A stretch of DNA of 64,000 nt from Paracentrotus lividus (GCA_940671915.1 CALNVZ010003433.1:33320622-33384621), one strand, 5' to 3'; counted from the stretch's first letter, positions 32,749-45,583 are shown. Notes: generated from the letters alone by a model not told the origin. Program-made: numbers and translations.

Positions 32749-35700
32749 CAATATCTTGAAGCGGCATATAAAGAATCATTTGTTATATTACACATCAATA
32801 ATTAATTTAATAACATACGCTCGCGCGTAACTTAAAAGACCTCATTTGAATCAGACTTACACAGGAATAACTAAGCGGGACTGATGACCTCTCTGAGAAC
32901 TCTGTAAATATGTACATCAAATGAGAACATATTATTACCACTCAAATTGTATAGAGTAGCTGTCTAATCCTAAAATTGCCCAATTACGTCTGTTCTTCAT
33001 GGTCATTCTGCATTATCCGATATAGACTGTGTTTGGATAATACGATAGAGAATTGAATGGCAATGATGTTGAAGTCATTATAGAAATTTGTAGCGATTTT
33101 GATTGGTATCGGTACAAATTTAATCTCTCTTTGCAAAGATGAAAAAGGCCCAACAAATTGGAACGCATGATGATAAAAAAATATATATATTAATGATTTT
33201 GTTATTAAACCCAATTGCATAATATGACAGAAAACTGAATGAAAGATAACATTAAAGTCACTGATGAAATTTGAATGACTTTATTGGTTATCAGCGCAAA
33301 ATTATTAGAGATCGCCTACTTCTTTTCTTTTCTTTTTCTCTTTCTTTTTTAATTCTCCAATTGCCGAGAAATGCATGTATATTCACCCATGTAAGAGGCC
33401 ATACAATTGAGTCTGACACCATAACTTCAGTAAAGAATTAAAAATCAAAGTTGATTAAACAAAGTTATTCATGGAATTTCTATTTTTTTTAATGACAGGC
33501 ATTGGTGCAAACTTGATAGAGATTGGCCACTTTCTTTTTCAATTCTATTTCGGGGGAGTATCGTCCGGTTGTAGAGAAATGGATCTCTATTCATAAGGGG
33601 GCAAGTAAAGGTGAATTCAATCAGGAAATAATCATATTCATCACAGTATGAGAGAAATTGGACAACATGAATGGAATGGGTGATTCATCCTCATTCCATT
33701 CCAAGGTTTTCCAACCCCCTCCCCCCCCCCAACTCTCAAATATCACCTAAACGGGAAATGAATACAGGGTACATGTACTGTAATTTGGTATTCTCTAGTC
33801 AAGAAATGTACAGAAATTATGAACTAAATGTATGACCAAATGTGTAAATGCAGACTAAGTAACTTGAACACATCAGAATAAACATTTTCATTCACTATTC
33901 AAAACAATGACTGATTAATACAATTTATTCAAAGAACAAAAATGACCCTCAAAGGAGATTTTGATGGTTAGCACACCCACACAATCCCCCCCCCCACCCT
34001 CCTCCCCAGCTCATTTTTTGCCATGCTTTTTATATATCTTGAAAATGTTAAAAGAGAGACAATTTTTTTATTTCATATTTTTATATTTCATTAGTAAGAC
34101 TAATCAAAAAGGAAAAAAGAAATGAAACAATTTGAAATACCGGGAGAGTGATTCTGAGATAAAGATCACATATTAGAATACAATCCTTTATCCTTCCAAA
34201 ACCCTCCTTATAAACACCCAATACCGAATAGCAATGTTTTTTCAATTTTTAAACACGTTTTTCAAGCTTTGATTCAATTATTACATCAGATTCTGAACTA
34301 TTTACCTGATTAGTTGCCCCTCAACTCTAACACAAATACAACAAATTGTTGTGTGCCTGCCCAGCCCATTCATATGTAATTGTATTAATATATTCATTGC
34401 TTTTGAAAGGGCACAATACATCAGGCTGTATCTATTCATACATTTCAATGTCAATGACAGACACAACAGACTAATCATTACTCTAACACACTGGGAGTGC
34501 TTTCACATACGGGATAAACTGTCACGATTGCAATTATATTTAGGAAACAGGCCAATTTATAAAATATTCACCAACCTTTAAATTCTAAGGAAAGAGGTGG
34601 TCCTACATGTATTCAAACAAGCTCATTGAAGAAATAACTACAATATTTGGAATCCATTAGTTGTTGTTATGTCAGGTAAACGTATCACTTTTAAAGGTCT
34701 GAGAATATATAGTAAAACTGGCATATTTTGACCAAGTGAGAGGAAACTAGAAGCAAGCTATGATGAAAGCGAAAATGATGATTAAAATCACGATCTCATT
34801 TCTTGTGTGAACAGCTTAACCTCTAAAATACGATTTACGACGCGGAGCTTATGCGACCCCTTACATGTACGTGTACTACATACTGTCCAAAATGCTGACA
34901 TACCACAGTCACGCTCTTTACGTAAACTTCTTGTAAAAGATATTTACATTCATCACATTATCTATGTTTGATTAACAGGTACGCAGTTATACAGAACTCA
35001 GAATCACAATTTAATGATCGTAGTGTCTTTCTCGTGTAAAAGATGAGTGAATGCCAGTCGCCGGAATAGTAATTGTCTGTGCAATGATTTTATTGTTGTA
35101 TGAAAACGTTCTTTCACACTGGACTTTATTGTATAGATTTCATCTGTGCCATACAGGTGTGCTAAAACAGATTTGTAAACTAACACCAGCCTTTAAGTTC
35201 GTGTATCTGTGTACATGTATATATTCAAACCAGTTTAATGGGTCTTTTGTTTAATTACATATTCCAGTTTCAATAGCACAATTTGACGACCAATCTAATT
35301 CTTATCTTGTTCCCTTTTGAACGCTCTAACACATATTTTAAACAGAACAGAGGGTGGAGATTGGAATAAATTTCACTTTAATAAAACAGTAACCAAAACA
35401 AATGTATAAACTGAATCACAGTGCTGGACAGCATCAGAAAACTTGTAGCTAATCAGTATCAGCACAAGTAGTAAAAGTACAATCGGAGTAGTAGTTGTTG
35501 AAGTTAGTTAATGTTAAGTTTTGGTTAACATACACGTACAATGTAAAACAAATAGCAAGCATAGAAAAGGTAGAAAAGACGATAAAACTAGTACAATATT
35601 CAGCAAAGGCAGAAGTAAATAATGAATGTACCATAGTAGAAGATAAGGAATTTGATAGTTTCAGTATCTTTGTGACAAATTTTCTTTTTTTTTTGCAACC

Positions 35701-36884
35701 AATGCACACACAAATCTGCCACTGTAACTTTCTCCCACCATAACCAAACAAAAAATAAATTTCATTACTCGTTTAGAGTCATGAAAAACATCGCCAGACA
35801 CCAAGCACATACAGTAAAGGAAAACAAACATGGAATTTGAATTCAACAAATGGTAAAGATCATCTCCATGTCCACCAAGTTTACACAAGATAAGAAAAAA
35901 AAACGAGGGTAAAAAAAAAAGTTTACACAAGATTGAAATGATAGAGTACTATGACAGCCTGATAATATTGACTAGATCAATGTTCACACAATATTATGAT
36001 CGGTAAAATGTGAAGTCAAAAGCCTTTCATAGTCTGGATGACGTCAATGCTCTTTCCGAAAGAATAACTTTGAATATTCAGAGAGAGAGAGAGAGAGAGT
36101 ACAATTCCTTCTTAATAGGTGAAAGAGAACAGATCATAATTATACACAGGGCTCCTAACAAACTTTTTTGATGGAGGGGTTTTGATTTTGTGTGTCTAAG
36201 GCCCATTTAAATTCATAATAATTTAGAGGGTCCATAGTTCAACTTTGGGCGCCCATGTGTAATGGCGCCTGGCCATGTTGAGCCTAATTACACAATATAT
36301 GGATGGGACTTCAACTTTGTTGGAATTACAATTTAAATGATAATATTTTATGATTAAGAATATATTGCATTCATAGACATTTTAAAACTGGAAATATTCA
36401 TAGTGAGATAATTTTTCTGCATCTTGTGCAAGAGGAGCACACAGAAACTTTTCCCCCAACCAATGTTACGAATCATAAATAGCCACACTAAATGCCAATT
36501 TGGACAACATTCAAAAATTTATCTTTTCAATCTCTTGGTCCAAGGCACAAAAACGTCCACTTTTACAGTATACTCATTATATACCCTATCACTAATCACC
36601 TAGCGAAAAAGTAGGCACGGTTGAATAATATATATTGCGACAAAAAAATCAATATATTCCTTTCATTACCACCAACACGTGTGTTTGTAGGCAAAGGGGA
36701 TATATGCGAATAGAACTAGTATATATCATGGCCATAAAATGCAATGAATTAAGATCTAATCAATATTTGCTTCATGGCTTTATAAAAAGAGATTGTTGTA
36801 TATATGGTGTAAGGACAGTGAACAGTTGCACGTACACATAGCTTCTGCGTCCGTGTAGGCCTTTTAATCGGTGGATTGGTTCAT
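32749..36884. other. No gene seen; degenerate repeats and simple tracts
   Basis: Unique-looking AT-rich DNA. Degenerate related phrases recur near 33100, 33285 and 33505 (ATTGGTATCGGTACAAATTT, TTGGTTATCAGCGCAAAATT, CATTGGTGCAAACTTGATAG), suggesting an old tandem repeat with a period near 200 bp. C-runs occur at about 33716-33730 and 33985-33995, and a (GA)n run at 36080-36099. The 100-codon minus frame at 35449-35751 overlaps an 82-codon plus frame; neither is recognisable. Confidence 0.5.
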
Positions 36885-36885
36885 G

Positions 36886-37470
36886 TGATAAATTTATGGC
36901 ACAATTCTGTTTAAGTGGACAGTGGTTTTGTGTTTATGAATGAATGCAGTTCAATTATGATTTATATCATACTCCTTTCCTTCTTGTGAAAAAATTTGTT
37001 TTATCAACACTTGTAATAAGTGGGTCATATATACCAAAAAATACAATCAAATTAAGTAGATAACGTGACAAATTTATGGCACAATTCTATGGACAGGGGT
37101 TTTGTGTTTATGAATAAATGCAATTATATGGTTTTATAATAATACACCTTCCCTTCTTTTAGATGAAAGCTATTTCTTAGATATGACAAGTGGGTCATCA
37201 AATTAAGTAGAAATAGAAAGAAAATGTTAAAGTCAGAGAAAGTGGATATAAAGGGGTGGAGAGAGGTGTACAATTTGCGATGTTTATGAATGAACTTCAT
37301 TCTATTATAAGATTTTACAATATTTACCAGTTTCTCTCTACTAAATTAAATTAATTTCAAAGGCACACGACAAGTGGGTAGACATAAACAAGAAAGTAGA
37401 AGAAGAAAAGAGCAGAGGAAGGGGATATGAAAGGGGAGAGAAGGTGGATGGGGAGGTGTACAATACTTCA
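36886..37470 (+). repeat. Degenerate tandem repeat, about 176-180 bp period, roughly three units
   Basis: AATTTATGGCACAATTCT occurs at 36891 and 37071, exactly 180 bp apart. GTTTATGAATGAA-type phrases occur at 36932, about 37106 and 37282. GTGGGTCAT/GTGGGTAGA phrases preceded by AAG occur in each unit. The third unit is strongly diverged and ends in a GA-rich tract. Confidence 0.7.
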
Positions 37471-37479
37471 AAATCTTTC

Positions 37480-39100
37480 ACTACCAAAGCCTGACAAATC
37501 TCAATTGCTCTTTTTCCATAAATGATGAATATAATTAAATTAAACACCAATTAAATTTTCCAATATTTGAAATAACTACAAGTTTTATTGTATCAATTAT
37601 GAATACAATGTATTCTTAAATCTCAGCCTGCAATAGTCGATGTTTGACACTATGATGCAAGTTAACTACACAATTTTGTATACTGGTGCTAGATGACTTG
37701 AAATACATCAATAATGTTTGAAGAGTAATTTCAGTATTCATCTCTTTCACATTACCATTTTCAAATTATAATATAATTATAATATTATCATATTATCATA
37801 TCATCATTACCATTTTATATTATCATTTCTCACGGGAGACAAATCTACTTTTTTGTAATTACTTTAAATAAACGTAGGCATGCAAGGCTTTAATGATTTG
37901 GAAGCTTTACATTTAATCTCAAACATTTATTGTTTTTGCTCCAAATTCTTTAAATGCTCCAAATTTTATTGTCCGAAATGGATATTCTTTTTGCCCCTTT
38001 TCTTGTGGGCCCAGTGGCCGCTGAGCAGCACCAGATGGGGGTTACTCTATCCCCCTCTTGTTGAACGTCAAACAGGGAAGCAGCAACTACAATTTTTTAA
38101 CATCTTTTCCTCCCGATTAAGAGGTGGACACTCTATCCACTGATCCAACACATCGGTTTTTGTTGCTTACAAGTGCATCCTTTACTTTCCTATTCCTTTC
38201 TCCACATATTATGATATATTTTCTTAGCATCTTTATACTATTGAGTTTTATATTTTGAATACAAATGTAATTGATTATTACCGTTTACAATTATATTCAC
38301 ACATTTGGCAAGCTGTCAAAACATTTCATTGTCCACTTATGTCGTCTGGCAAGCCATGTTTAGTAAACAATGTTTACAAACCATTTGAAAATTATACATC
38401 CATACTTTAAATGGCCTCCGTGAAAGAAAACATTACAGCAGAGATTCATAATTTGTCAGTTCAGACAATATACAAAACATGCCATATTTATCTTCAATAT
38501 TAATTGATTTAATTAAACTAATATTTGTATTTTCTTTTTCTGAGGACAAAATATGTCTCATTCCTTGTATTAGGACTCAAAATATTGCTTTACATTTACA
38601 TACAATCAATATATTTAAACAGATCAGACGCCAAAACATCAGACGATTTGACAACCCTGATTTATATCTAATTGTATATAGAGCAGAGAAATACAGGTCA
38701 GTATTCACGTCTTTGTTTTGAAATGATACCTGCATAAAAGAAATGAGCGAAATATAATACAATCATTATAATACTAGAGCATCTAGGGCCTTTCTACATG
38801 AAATATGCAGGGGGGGGGAACAAAACAGATAATGAGTGGCATTTCTTTATATATTCCACTCTGAAATATATATATGGTTCTAACTTCTACATTTGTAGAT
38901 TATAGACATATTCATTTGTACTAATTCAATTGTAGATATTGTATTCACAGAATAATAATCACTTCAGAAATAAATGATCAAGAACAGCACATGACATAAT
39001 ACTCCTAAACCCTGTGAGGAATAATTTGAAAGCATTCAAGATTCAATAGAGAGAACATAATGGACGTTTCCCCCCATACAATCTTGATGCATGCCACTTA
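37480..39100. other. No gene seen
   Basis: AT-rich sequence with an ATATTATCATATTATC-type simple stretch near 37770-37815 and a G-run at 38811-38819. Short frames only. Confidence 0.5.
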
Positions 39101-39168
39101 CACTGTCAGTAAGCATTGTGAGTCAGATTGTATCGCCACAAACACCAAAGCATATGAATGGGACTTAC

Positions 39169-39640
39169 CACAAAGACTCTGTCAGCTTGGCTGTATGCTG
39201 TAAGAAATCCTGTCGATTGCGTGTCCCTGCGAGAAGCAGTATTTAATAGTCCAGAGTGCTTAGCAAAACAGAGCGGCAGTAATTGACAGCAAACACACAT
39301 TAAACACCACAATCTCTACGACTCTCTCTCTCCTGTCCCCTACACACACGTAAACCCCCAGCAAGGCAGCAGTCGTCTTTGCCCCCACAATCTCGGGCAG
39401 AAGACAAGCGTAGTATATCCCTCTTGTTCCTGACTCGCAGTGAGGCACTGACAAGCCCAATCCGTCCCACAGACAGTTCCCCTGTATAGCCCAAATCACT
39501 ACAAGGAGGGGGGCGAAGTTACACCAATTACCCCCAATTATCAGATCATCCTCGGACCCTAAGACCCCCTGGAACACTCCTCCCAAACATGCATGCCTCT
39601 GAACGTATCCATAATCCACTGTGGAAGCTTAGCGCTAGCT
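39169..39640 (-). other. Possible untranslated 5' exon with a good splice donor (minus strand)
   Basis: On the minus strand the sequence CTTTGTG|GTAAGT gives a strong donor at 39169/39168. Upstream, to about 39640, the DNA is less AT-rich than its surroundings. No coding frame with a recognisable product runs to the donor; the 119-codon minus frame at 39260-39619 ends before it and looks random. It could be a noncoding first exon, but a single good donor site is expected by chance in 64 kb. Confidence 0.15.
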
Positions 39641-39984
39641 AATCATTTCAGGGGAGAGAGCGAGAGTTACTTATCAATATACAAGTGTGTATGTATTCAT
39701 GTCTTGCTAGACTTCGATAGATAAATGACATGCAACAATTACTTGGCTTTAGTGTATATAGCCAGGGCAATACTAGAACTATCACACAACACACTCTGCC
39801 AGAATAGAGCACTGTGTAAATTGGCCTACTGTGTTGTGCACACACAATACAAATAGGGTCAGCGTATGTATAATAGCACAGAAGAAGGCAATCTGCTCTT
39901 GTTGTGTGTAGGTGTGTGTGTCTGAGAAATGTGTGTGGACATCGATTGCATGTGCTATCACTTTGTGTATAGCTTTATTTTTGT

Positions 39985-40380
39985 CCTCTCTCTGTCTTTT
40001 TTTCCCCCCTCTTGCTCTCTCTCAACCTCTCTCTCTTTCTCTATCTCTCTCAGTCTGTCTCTGAAGAGGTGTATAGTCAAAAATATGTCTTCTTTTACTC
40101 ACTTCTTGATTTTGAGTGGGTGTGTGTGTCTCTCTTTCTCTATCTCTATCTGTACCTCTGTCTCTGTCCTTCTCTATGACATATTTTGTGTTCTCTTTCT
40201 TTTTCTCCTTCTTCCATCCTAAATCTATTTTTTTGCTATCTCTCTCTCTCTCTCTCCATCTCTCTTTCTCTCTCCCCATTTCATTTATACTTTCTTGCTT
40301 TAATCATAGATGTCTCCCTCTCTTTCTCTTTCCATCATCTCCTACTAGTATTTCTCTTCCAGGCTTTATCTCCTTTTCTC
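39985..40380 (+). repeat. CT-rich low-complexity block
   Basis: Repeated TCTCTCTCTC, TTTCTCTC and CTGTCTCTG words. The overlapping plus frames are rich in Ser, Leu and Phe purely because of the composition. Confidence 0.9.
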
Positions 40381-41897
40381 TTTTACGTAGAAGGTTTGTG
40401 CCAAGACCAGACAGTATGCACAAATATCTGAAATGATCATACTATCCAAAGTCATTTTTTGCAAACGACACTTTTGTTACCACCACCAAAGTGGGCAAAT
40501 TGCATGTTAGACTGGTCCAACATGGGCGACAGGGGTAGACTAGAAGAGGACGTCCTAGAGGGACCATTTAAAATCAGCACAAATTACATTCCATGCAATC
40601 AAGTGCACAATATTTTTAAGTCTGTCATGTGATGAACTTCAGAAACCATCTAATCATCTACAAATTAGTAGCAAAGTTTTCTGGAGTACAAACCGAAAAA
40701 GAATCTACTTTTCCTATTTATTAAAAAATATACCAGCCTAATCCCCTAACCTCTCTTGGACAAATATTTTTACTTCAAATTACACACCACTGTCAAGATA
40801 ATCTCTTAAGAGGATTATTAATGGATCATTGATCCCTCAAATATCAACTGACTCGATTCCCCTCCAAACAATAATGTATCAGTCCGAGCAAGTGTTGAAT
40901 TACCAGTAGCAGGCAAGCAAGGAACAAAGCCCTCATGAATATGCATGAGACAAAGGTTGTTCCAATTTGTGTATGAAAAGGGGTGTCTTAACCCCCTCAG
41001 AGCCCTCAACTCCACTCAAGCTCTTTCAACATGCTGTTAGTGTCCAACACACAAATTACATTTCAAAAGCATGACCTTTCAAAAGTGAATAAGCGCAAAT
41101 CAACTCGCACACACACAATTATACACAGCGGAAATCAGTTCTGTGTGTAGATTAAGGAAATGTATGCGCAAGTAGTGATATACACAGAATCAACATTGTT
41201 ATTGAAGTGTTTGGTGGATTATTCAAGCGTTGCCCTCACAATAAACATCATATAAAAGACACCATTTTCTACACGATCTGGAATGGAAGGAGACATACAG
41301 CACTGTATGCAAATTAAATACACTAAACTGACAATCTGAAAGCAAGTCCAATTTGTAACAAATTGGTGTTTTCGTTGAGCTGTATACTCGTAATTAAAGG
41401 GCAATGCTTTAGGGGCAAATGACATCAAACATCAGTGGCAAACGCTAATTGGATCGTAAACCCTTTAAATGTATTCTGTTAGGGTTTTCTGATTGTTTTT
41501 ATGAATTGGAATAGGCAGGACTGAATCTTAATTTTTTTAGCACAACAATAGTTTCTTGTACATATTCACAATCTCAATGATTTTTTTTAATTACCATAAA
41601 CTATTAATATTATCATATCTAACAAATGTATCATAATGAATCAGTATCCATGCCAACATCTTTTGCCTCGATGCCGCACTGCATAGGCCTACGCCATATA
41701 TTTTCACTATTTTGCTTCAAGATGGGGAATTCGTGAGAGTAGGCCTATATTTTCGCAAAGTGATTGAATTTGCATTCACTTTATACAGAAATATCAGGAA
41801 GAGAAAATTTGCGTGTTCAGTAAGGTTTTCGCGAAATTTACGAAAATAAAACCACTGCGAACTATTCAGTGTACACAGAATAAGGGATTTAAGACTT

Positions 41898-41928
41898 GGG
41901 GGGGGGGGCTCCACCCCCCCCCCCCCCC
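41898..41928. repeat. G11-CTCCA-C15 inverted homopolymer pair
   Basis: Eleven G residues (41898-41908), CTCCA, then fifteen C residues (41914-41928). The arms can pair directly or form G-rich structures. The flank AAGACTTGG suggests it expanded from a transposon-derived GGGG-CTCC-CCCC core, which is a guess. Confidence 0.9.
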
Positions 41929-42254
41929 GATATCTTTTATTTCTAGATAAAAATATGCAGACCCAACTCATAATTGTGATATATGTTTATATGATCATGG
42001 TTGTTGATAGATGATTGGAATATGTACATACATATCAGATCCTAGCTACTGGATACACCTTCCCATTAAGCCCCCCCCCCCTCCCCCACCAAAAATAAAT
42101 GTTTTCTTTGCGTAACGGGTAACAGAAAATTAGGTAGGTAAGTTGGGATCTTCTTTTTTGTTCATCATGCAAAGCTATCTATGAAGATATTATCCTGAAA
42201 GTTTCCTCCCAATCGTGCCTATAAAGTTGTTTCATATTAAGAAGAAAATATAGC

Positions 42255-42430
42255 CAGTGTCCCGAGGACCCCAACTTCTGACAAAACATATTCTCATGGT
42301 AATAATATGCACATTTATCATGATTTTCAGATTTCATTTTTCAAGTAACATGTGTCATATCACATTCTCTTTCATTCTATCTCAAAGTAAACACAAACTT
42401 TGAAAGACTGTATTTTCAAACTTACAAAAA
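42255..42430 (+). repeat. Diverged arm of the TTAAAGCTGG-family element
   Basis: Phrases GACCCCAACTT, ATATGCACATTTATCATGAT, CAGATTTCATTTTTCAAGTA and CATTCTATCTCAAAGTAAAC match in order the right half of the element at 43480-44042 (about 43822-44005). No ends are visible, so it is a fragment or a diverged copy. Confidence 0.6.
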
Positions 42431-42560
42431 CAACACCCCCACTTTAAGCCAAAAAAGATTATATGCTTACTATCTTATTACATATACCAGCATAAGCATC
42501 AAAATTAATGTTCGTCTACTTTGCTAGGACCAAGTCTTTTGATTACAACTCGGGTGTTAA

Positions 42561-43057
42561 AGGGGAAGTTCACCCTGGAATTTTATTGGTTTTAACAAAT
42601 GCAGAACAATAAAAGAAAAATATGAAGAAAAGTTTTAAGAAAATCGACCGAAAAATAGCAAAGTTATGAATATGTAAAGTTTTGATTCTATAACGTCACA
42701 TGCGAGCAGCTCTCCCATTGTGTTGTGTATGTAAATTCCATAAATTTGTCTTTTTTCATGGTTCTTGATAAAGGAAAGAGTCAATTTGATAGAGGCATGT
42801 ATATGAACATGTTTGATGATATATCGACCGCACAGATGACATAATTAATTTTCTTTTGAAAAAAAATGACACTTTATGGAAGTTACACTACATAACACAT
42901 AAGAGAACCGCTCGCACGTGACGTCACAGAATCAAAACTTTGAATATTCATAACTTCATTATTTGTTGGTCGATTTTCTCCAAACCTTCACTCATATTTT
43001 TTTTTTTTTTTTTCTGCATTTTCTAAAACCAATTTAAACCCAGGGTGAACTTCCCCT
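42561..43057. mobile_element. TTAA-flanked palindromic MITE, 497 bp
   Basis: The ends are AGGGGAAGTTCACCCTGG and CCAGGGTGAACTTCCCCT with one extra C near the right end. TTAA sits directly outside on both sides (42557-42560 and 43058-43061). The arms stay complementary further in: AAAATCGACCG, TTATGAATATGTAAAGTTTT and CGTCACATGCGAGC are mirrored on the right, so it is a long imperfect hairpin. A TTAA target fits the piggyBac or Kolobok superfamilies. No frame is present. Confidence 0.88.
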
Positions 43058-43479
43058 TTAAAAACGAGACCTCAATTCAATCACGAAACTGGGCACCATC
43101 ATAATTATATTATTACACTCTTTATCAGGGCATTGACAATAAGAAATATTCATAAACATTATTATAAAAAAGCAAGATATATTTCAAAATGCGCTCAAGG
43201 AGGACACCTGCTTAGTGTAACTTTATATCATGGAATTGCCCAAGCGTAAAAAATGGAGGCTGACCTCGCCTCCGACTGGTCAGTTCAGTCAGTCCACAAG
43301 CGTCTGATAGGAGCACTATTTATTAATTTCATATTCATGATTTAGAAGGTCACACATATAGTTTTATGAATGAAATTTCACGACACCTGCAGCTTCAGAA
43401 AGAGAAAAGGAGACATCACATTGTTACAACTGAAAAATTATAAAATATGTGACATAAAACAAATTTCTTAATTTTTTAA

Positions 43480-44042
43480 AGCTGGGATATGTTTGGTAAA
43501 TCTAGAAATATATTCTTTCAAGTTTTGAATTGACTTTGGGATAGAATGAAAGATTATATGATAAAACATAAAACACTTGTCAAAGTGATCTAAAAAATCA
43601 TTACTGGTATTGGATTATCATTAGAATGTCTTATATCAAAAGTGGATGTCCAGGCAAATTAGCTTTTACATTCTGAATTTGAACGTTTCAAGTCCGTCTG
43701 TATCCACGTTTTCATCTATTTCTTTTATTTTATATACTTTTTACCTTTCAATTGGTCATATTTAACGATTATATAATAACATATCTGATCGTAAATTATG
43801 TATATATTACAGCTAATTTGCCAGGACCCCAACTTTTGATACATAAAAGGGATTTTTATAGTAATATTATACACATTTATTATGATTGTTTAGATCTCAT
43901 TCTCAAGTATGTACATATATATGTACATATTATATATTATATATATATATAATATGTATTTCATAATAATAATCTTTCATTCCGTCTCAAAGTAAATTCA
44001 AAATTTGAAAGATTATATTCATTTACCAAAACTATACCACAG
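43480..44042. mobile_element. TTAAAGCTGG-family foldback element, copy A
   Basis: The left end follows TTAA and reads AGCTGGGATATGTTTGGTAA. The right end in reverse reads CTGTGGTATAGTTTTGGTAA. Inside, ATTCTTTCAAGTTTTGAATT is mirrored by AAATTCAAAATTTGAAAGAT, and AAAAGTGGATGTCCAGGC by GCCAGGACCCCAACTTTT, so the whole is an imperfect long hairpin. Its ends match those of 45098-45576. No transposase frame is present. Confidence 0.72.
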
Positions 44043-44143
44043 AGATAAGGTTACAAAACAGTAGTTTGTCTCTTTTTCCCCTTCTAGGGCCTTTTGCACC
44101 TTATAGAGGCATTTCATTTAGCAGGGCTTGCCAAAGACCTGGG

Positions 44144-44289
44144 TCTTGTAACATAAGAAGTTACAATTAATTGCAAATCAACCCAATTAGGATTCTTGTT
44201 GCACAGACTTCATTGTATAAAGTCTGACCGTCAACCAATCAGAATGGTTGCTTCAAATTTGCAAAATAACTCTTTACATGTTACAGAGC
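44144..44289. mobile_element. Small MITE related to 2314-2468
   Basis: The ends TCTTGTAACATAAGAAGTTA and, in reverse, GCTCTGTAACATGTAAAGAG are imperfect inverted repeats. The interior (ATTGCAAATCAACCCAATTA, AACCAATCAGAATGGTTG, TTCAAATTTGCAA) matches the interior of the MITE at 2314 and its relic near 24121. Confidence 0.65.
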
Positions 44290-44351
44290 ACTGGATCCAT
44301 GTTTTCCCCTGGCCCCAGCCCCAGACACAATTACGAATTTTAAACTCATTA

Positions 44352-44660
44352 GCCCGTATTCTCAAAAGCCACCTAACTTTGAGCCAAGCTTAAATCTGTG
44401 GTTTAACTATGGCTTGCTAAAAGGGAATCAATCTCGAAAAGTAGATGTTCAATTCATCATAATTTTTGGTAGTGAAACTTTTAAAAACTGCTTGGGAATA
44501 AGTACAAAAGATTCCCTTACAATTAAAACATGATTCCAGAATTCAGTGAAGGTGATAGGAACATGCAACATACACAGATTGATTCCCTGTTTTAGCAGGC
44601 CATAGTTAAACCACAGATTTAAGCTAGGCTTAAAGTTAGGCAGCTTTTGAGAATACGGGC
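44352..44660. mobile_element. 309-bp palindromic MITE with CATTA target duplication
   Basis: The arms are about 85 bp: GCCCGTATTCTCAAAAGC..., with CTTAAATCTGTGGTTTAACT and GGGAATCAATCT inside, are mirrored on the right, ending GCTTTTGAGAATACGGGC at 44660. CATTA flanks both ends (44347-44351 and 44661-44665). Little lies between the arms beyond about 140 bp. It is a clean, probably recent insertion; the superfamily is not assigned. Confidence 0.88.
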
Positions 44661-45097
44661 CATTATAAACTTATTGAATTTTTGTTTTAACAGAAAATAT
44701 TATATTTTTCTTTTCTTTTGTTTTGTTTTTAAAAGGGCTCAACACCAATGGGTGCCACATAAGCTTCATTTTTTTTTTTAAATCCAGACAAATAAAATCA
44801 GGCCTCCAATGGAAAAGTTTAGCATGAAGCTCTGCCTCATTACACTCAAGTGAAGGCTCAAAACAGCTCCCTCTATGTGATCAAAGTGTATAGTCATTAA
44901 TGTCCTAATCATTGTTATTGCACACTGATGTCGCTGTAATTGACAGATCATCAGATGCTCAAGTTTTCTACTAAATATTTGATAAAACAAAGAGATTTGC
45001 TATGTTTTTAATGATGCCCTACAGCTTTGCAATTTAATTTTCACAGCCAGACAGTAAAGCAGGGACAAGCAACCTTTTCGAATGATGTGAATATTAA

Positions 45098-45576
45098 AGC
45101 TGGTGTATAGTTTTGGGAGAAGGAAAAATCTAATATGGATTCAGAGTTAGATAATATGAAAAATTGAATCCTATAACTATAATAAAGAAAATGATATTAC
45201 TTGAAATCTTGTTTTAGTGTCTTTATTTCACAATATAAGTATAAAACGTTGAAAGTCGGGGACCCGATACCTTTCAGCATTCACTCAGCGTTCACATGGA
45301 AAACCAATGGGGATTCTCTTGTGTGGGTGATACACACAGATCGTTATGCACCGTTCATGCGATAACCTCCGGTGAGCGGGCAAGGCAGCAAAGGTTTAAA
45401 ACAACCGTTATATTATGTTTCTTTTAGACATTTTCACTGAAATTCACCGGAAATCGTGAAAGGAATATCACAAGATCTGTCACACATATATTTTACTGCA
45501 ATGTGGACAAACTGAGACTATATTTGATCGGTTTTATACCGATTCCTTTTTTGTTACCAAAACTATACACCAGGTT
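45098..45576. mobile_element. TTAAAGCTGG-family element, copy B
   Basis: The left end AGCTGGTGTATAGTTTTGG follows TTAA. The right end in reverse is CCTGGTGTATAGTTTTGG. The interior includes TTGTTTTAGTGTCTTTATTT, GGGGACCCGA and GGGGATTCTCTTGTGTG, all repeated in order in the truncated copy at 54718. No credible transposase frame. The right-hand target duplication is not intact (TTTTATAA). Confidence 0.78.
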
Positions 45577-45583
45577 TTATAAT

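Larger units (their letters stand above)
39641..42250. other. No gene seen; CT-rich block and a G/C hairpin
   Basis: A CT-rich simple-sequence block covers about 39985-40380. A G11/C15 inverted pair lies at 41898-41928. Next to it, at 41800-41880, are TTTTCGCGAAATTT words that recall the element at 24328, but no ends can be defined. Confidence 0.5.

Noticed and set aside
35449..35930. Overlapping minus-strand frames of 89 and 100 codons with hydrophobic stretches
   Set aside because: They are AT-rich by-products with no motif, and a plus-strand frame covers the same DNA. No splice or promoter support.
39929..40436. Several plus- and minus-strand frames rich in Ser/Leu/Phe or Arg/Glu/Asp
   Set aside because: They are translations of a CT-rich low-complexity block, which gives such compositions in any frame.
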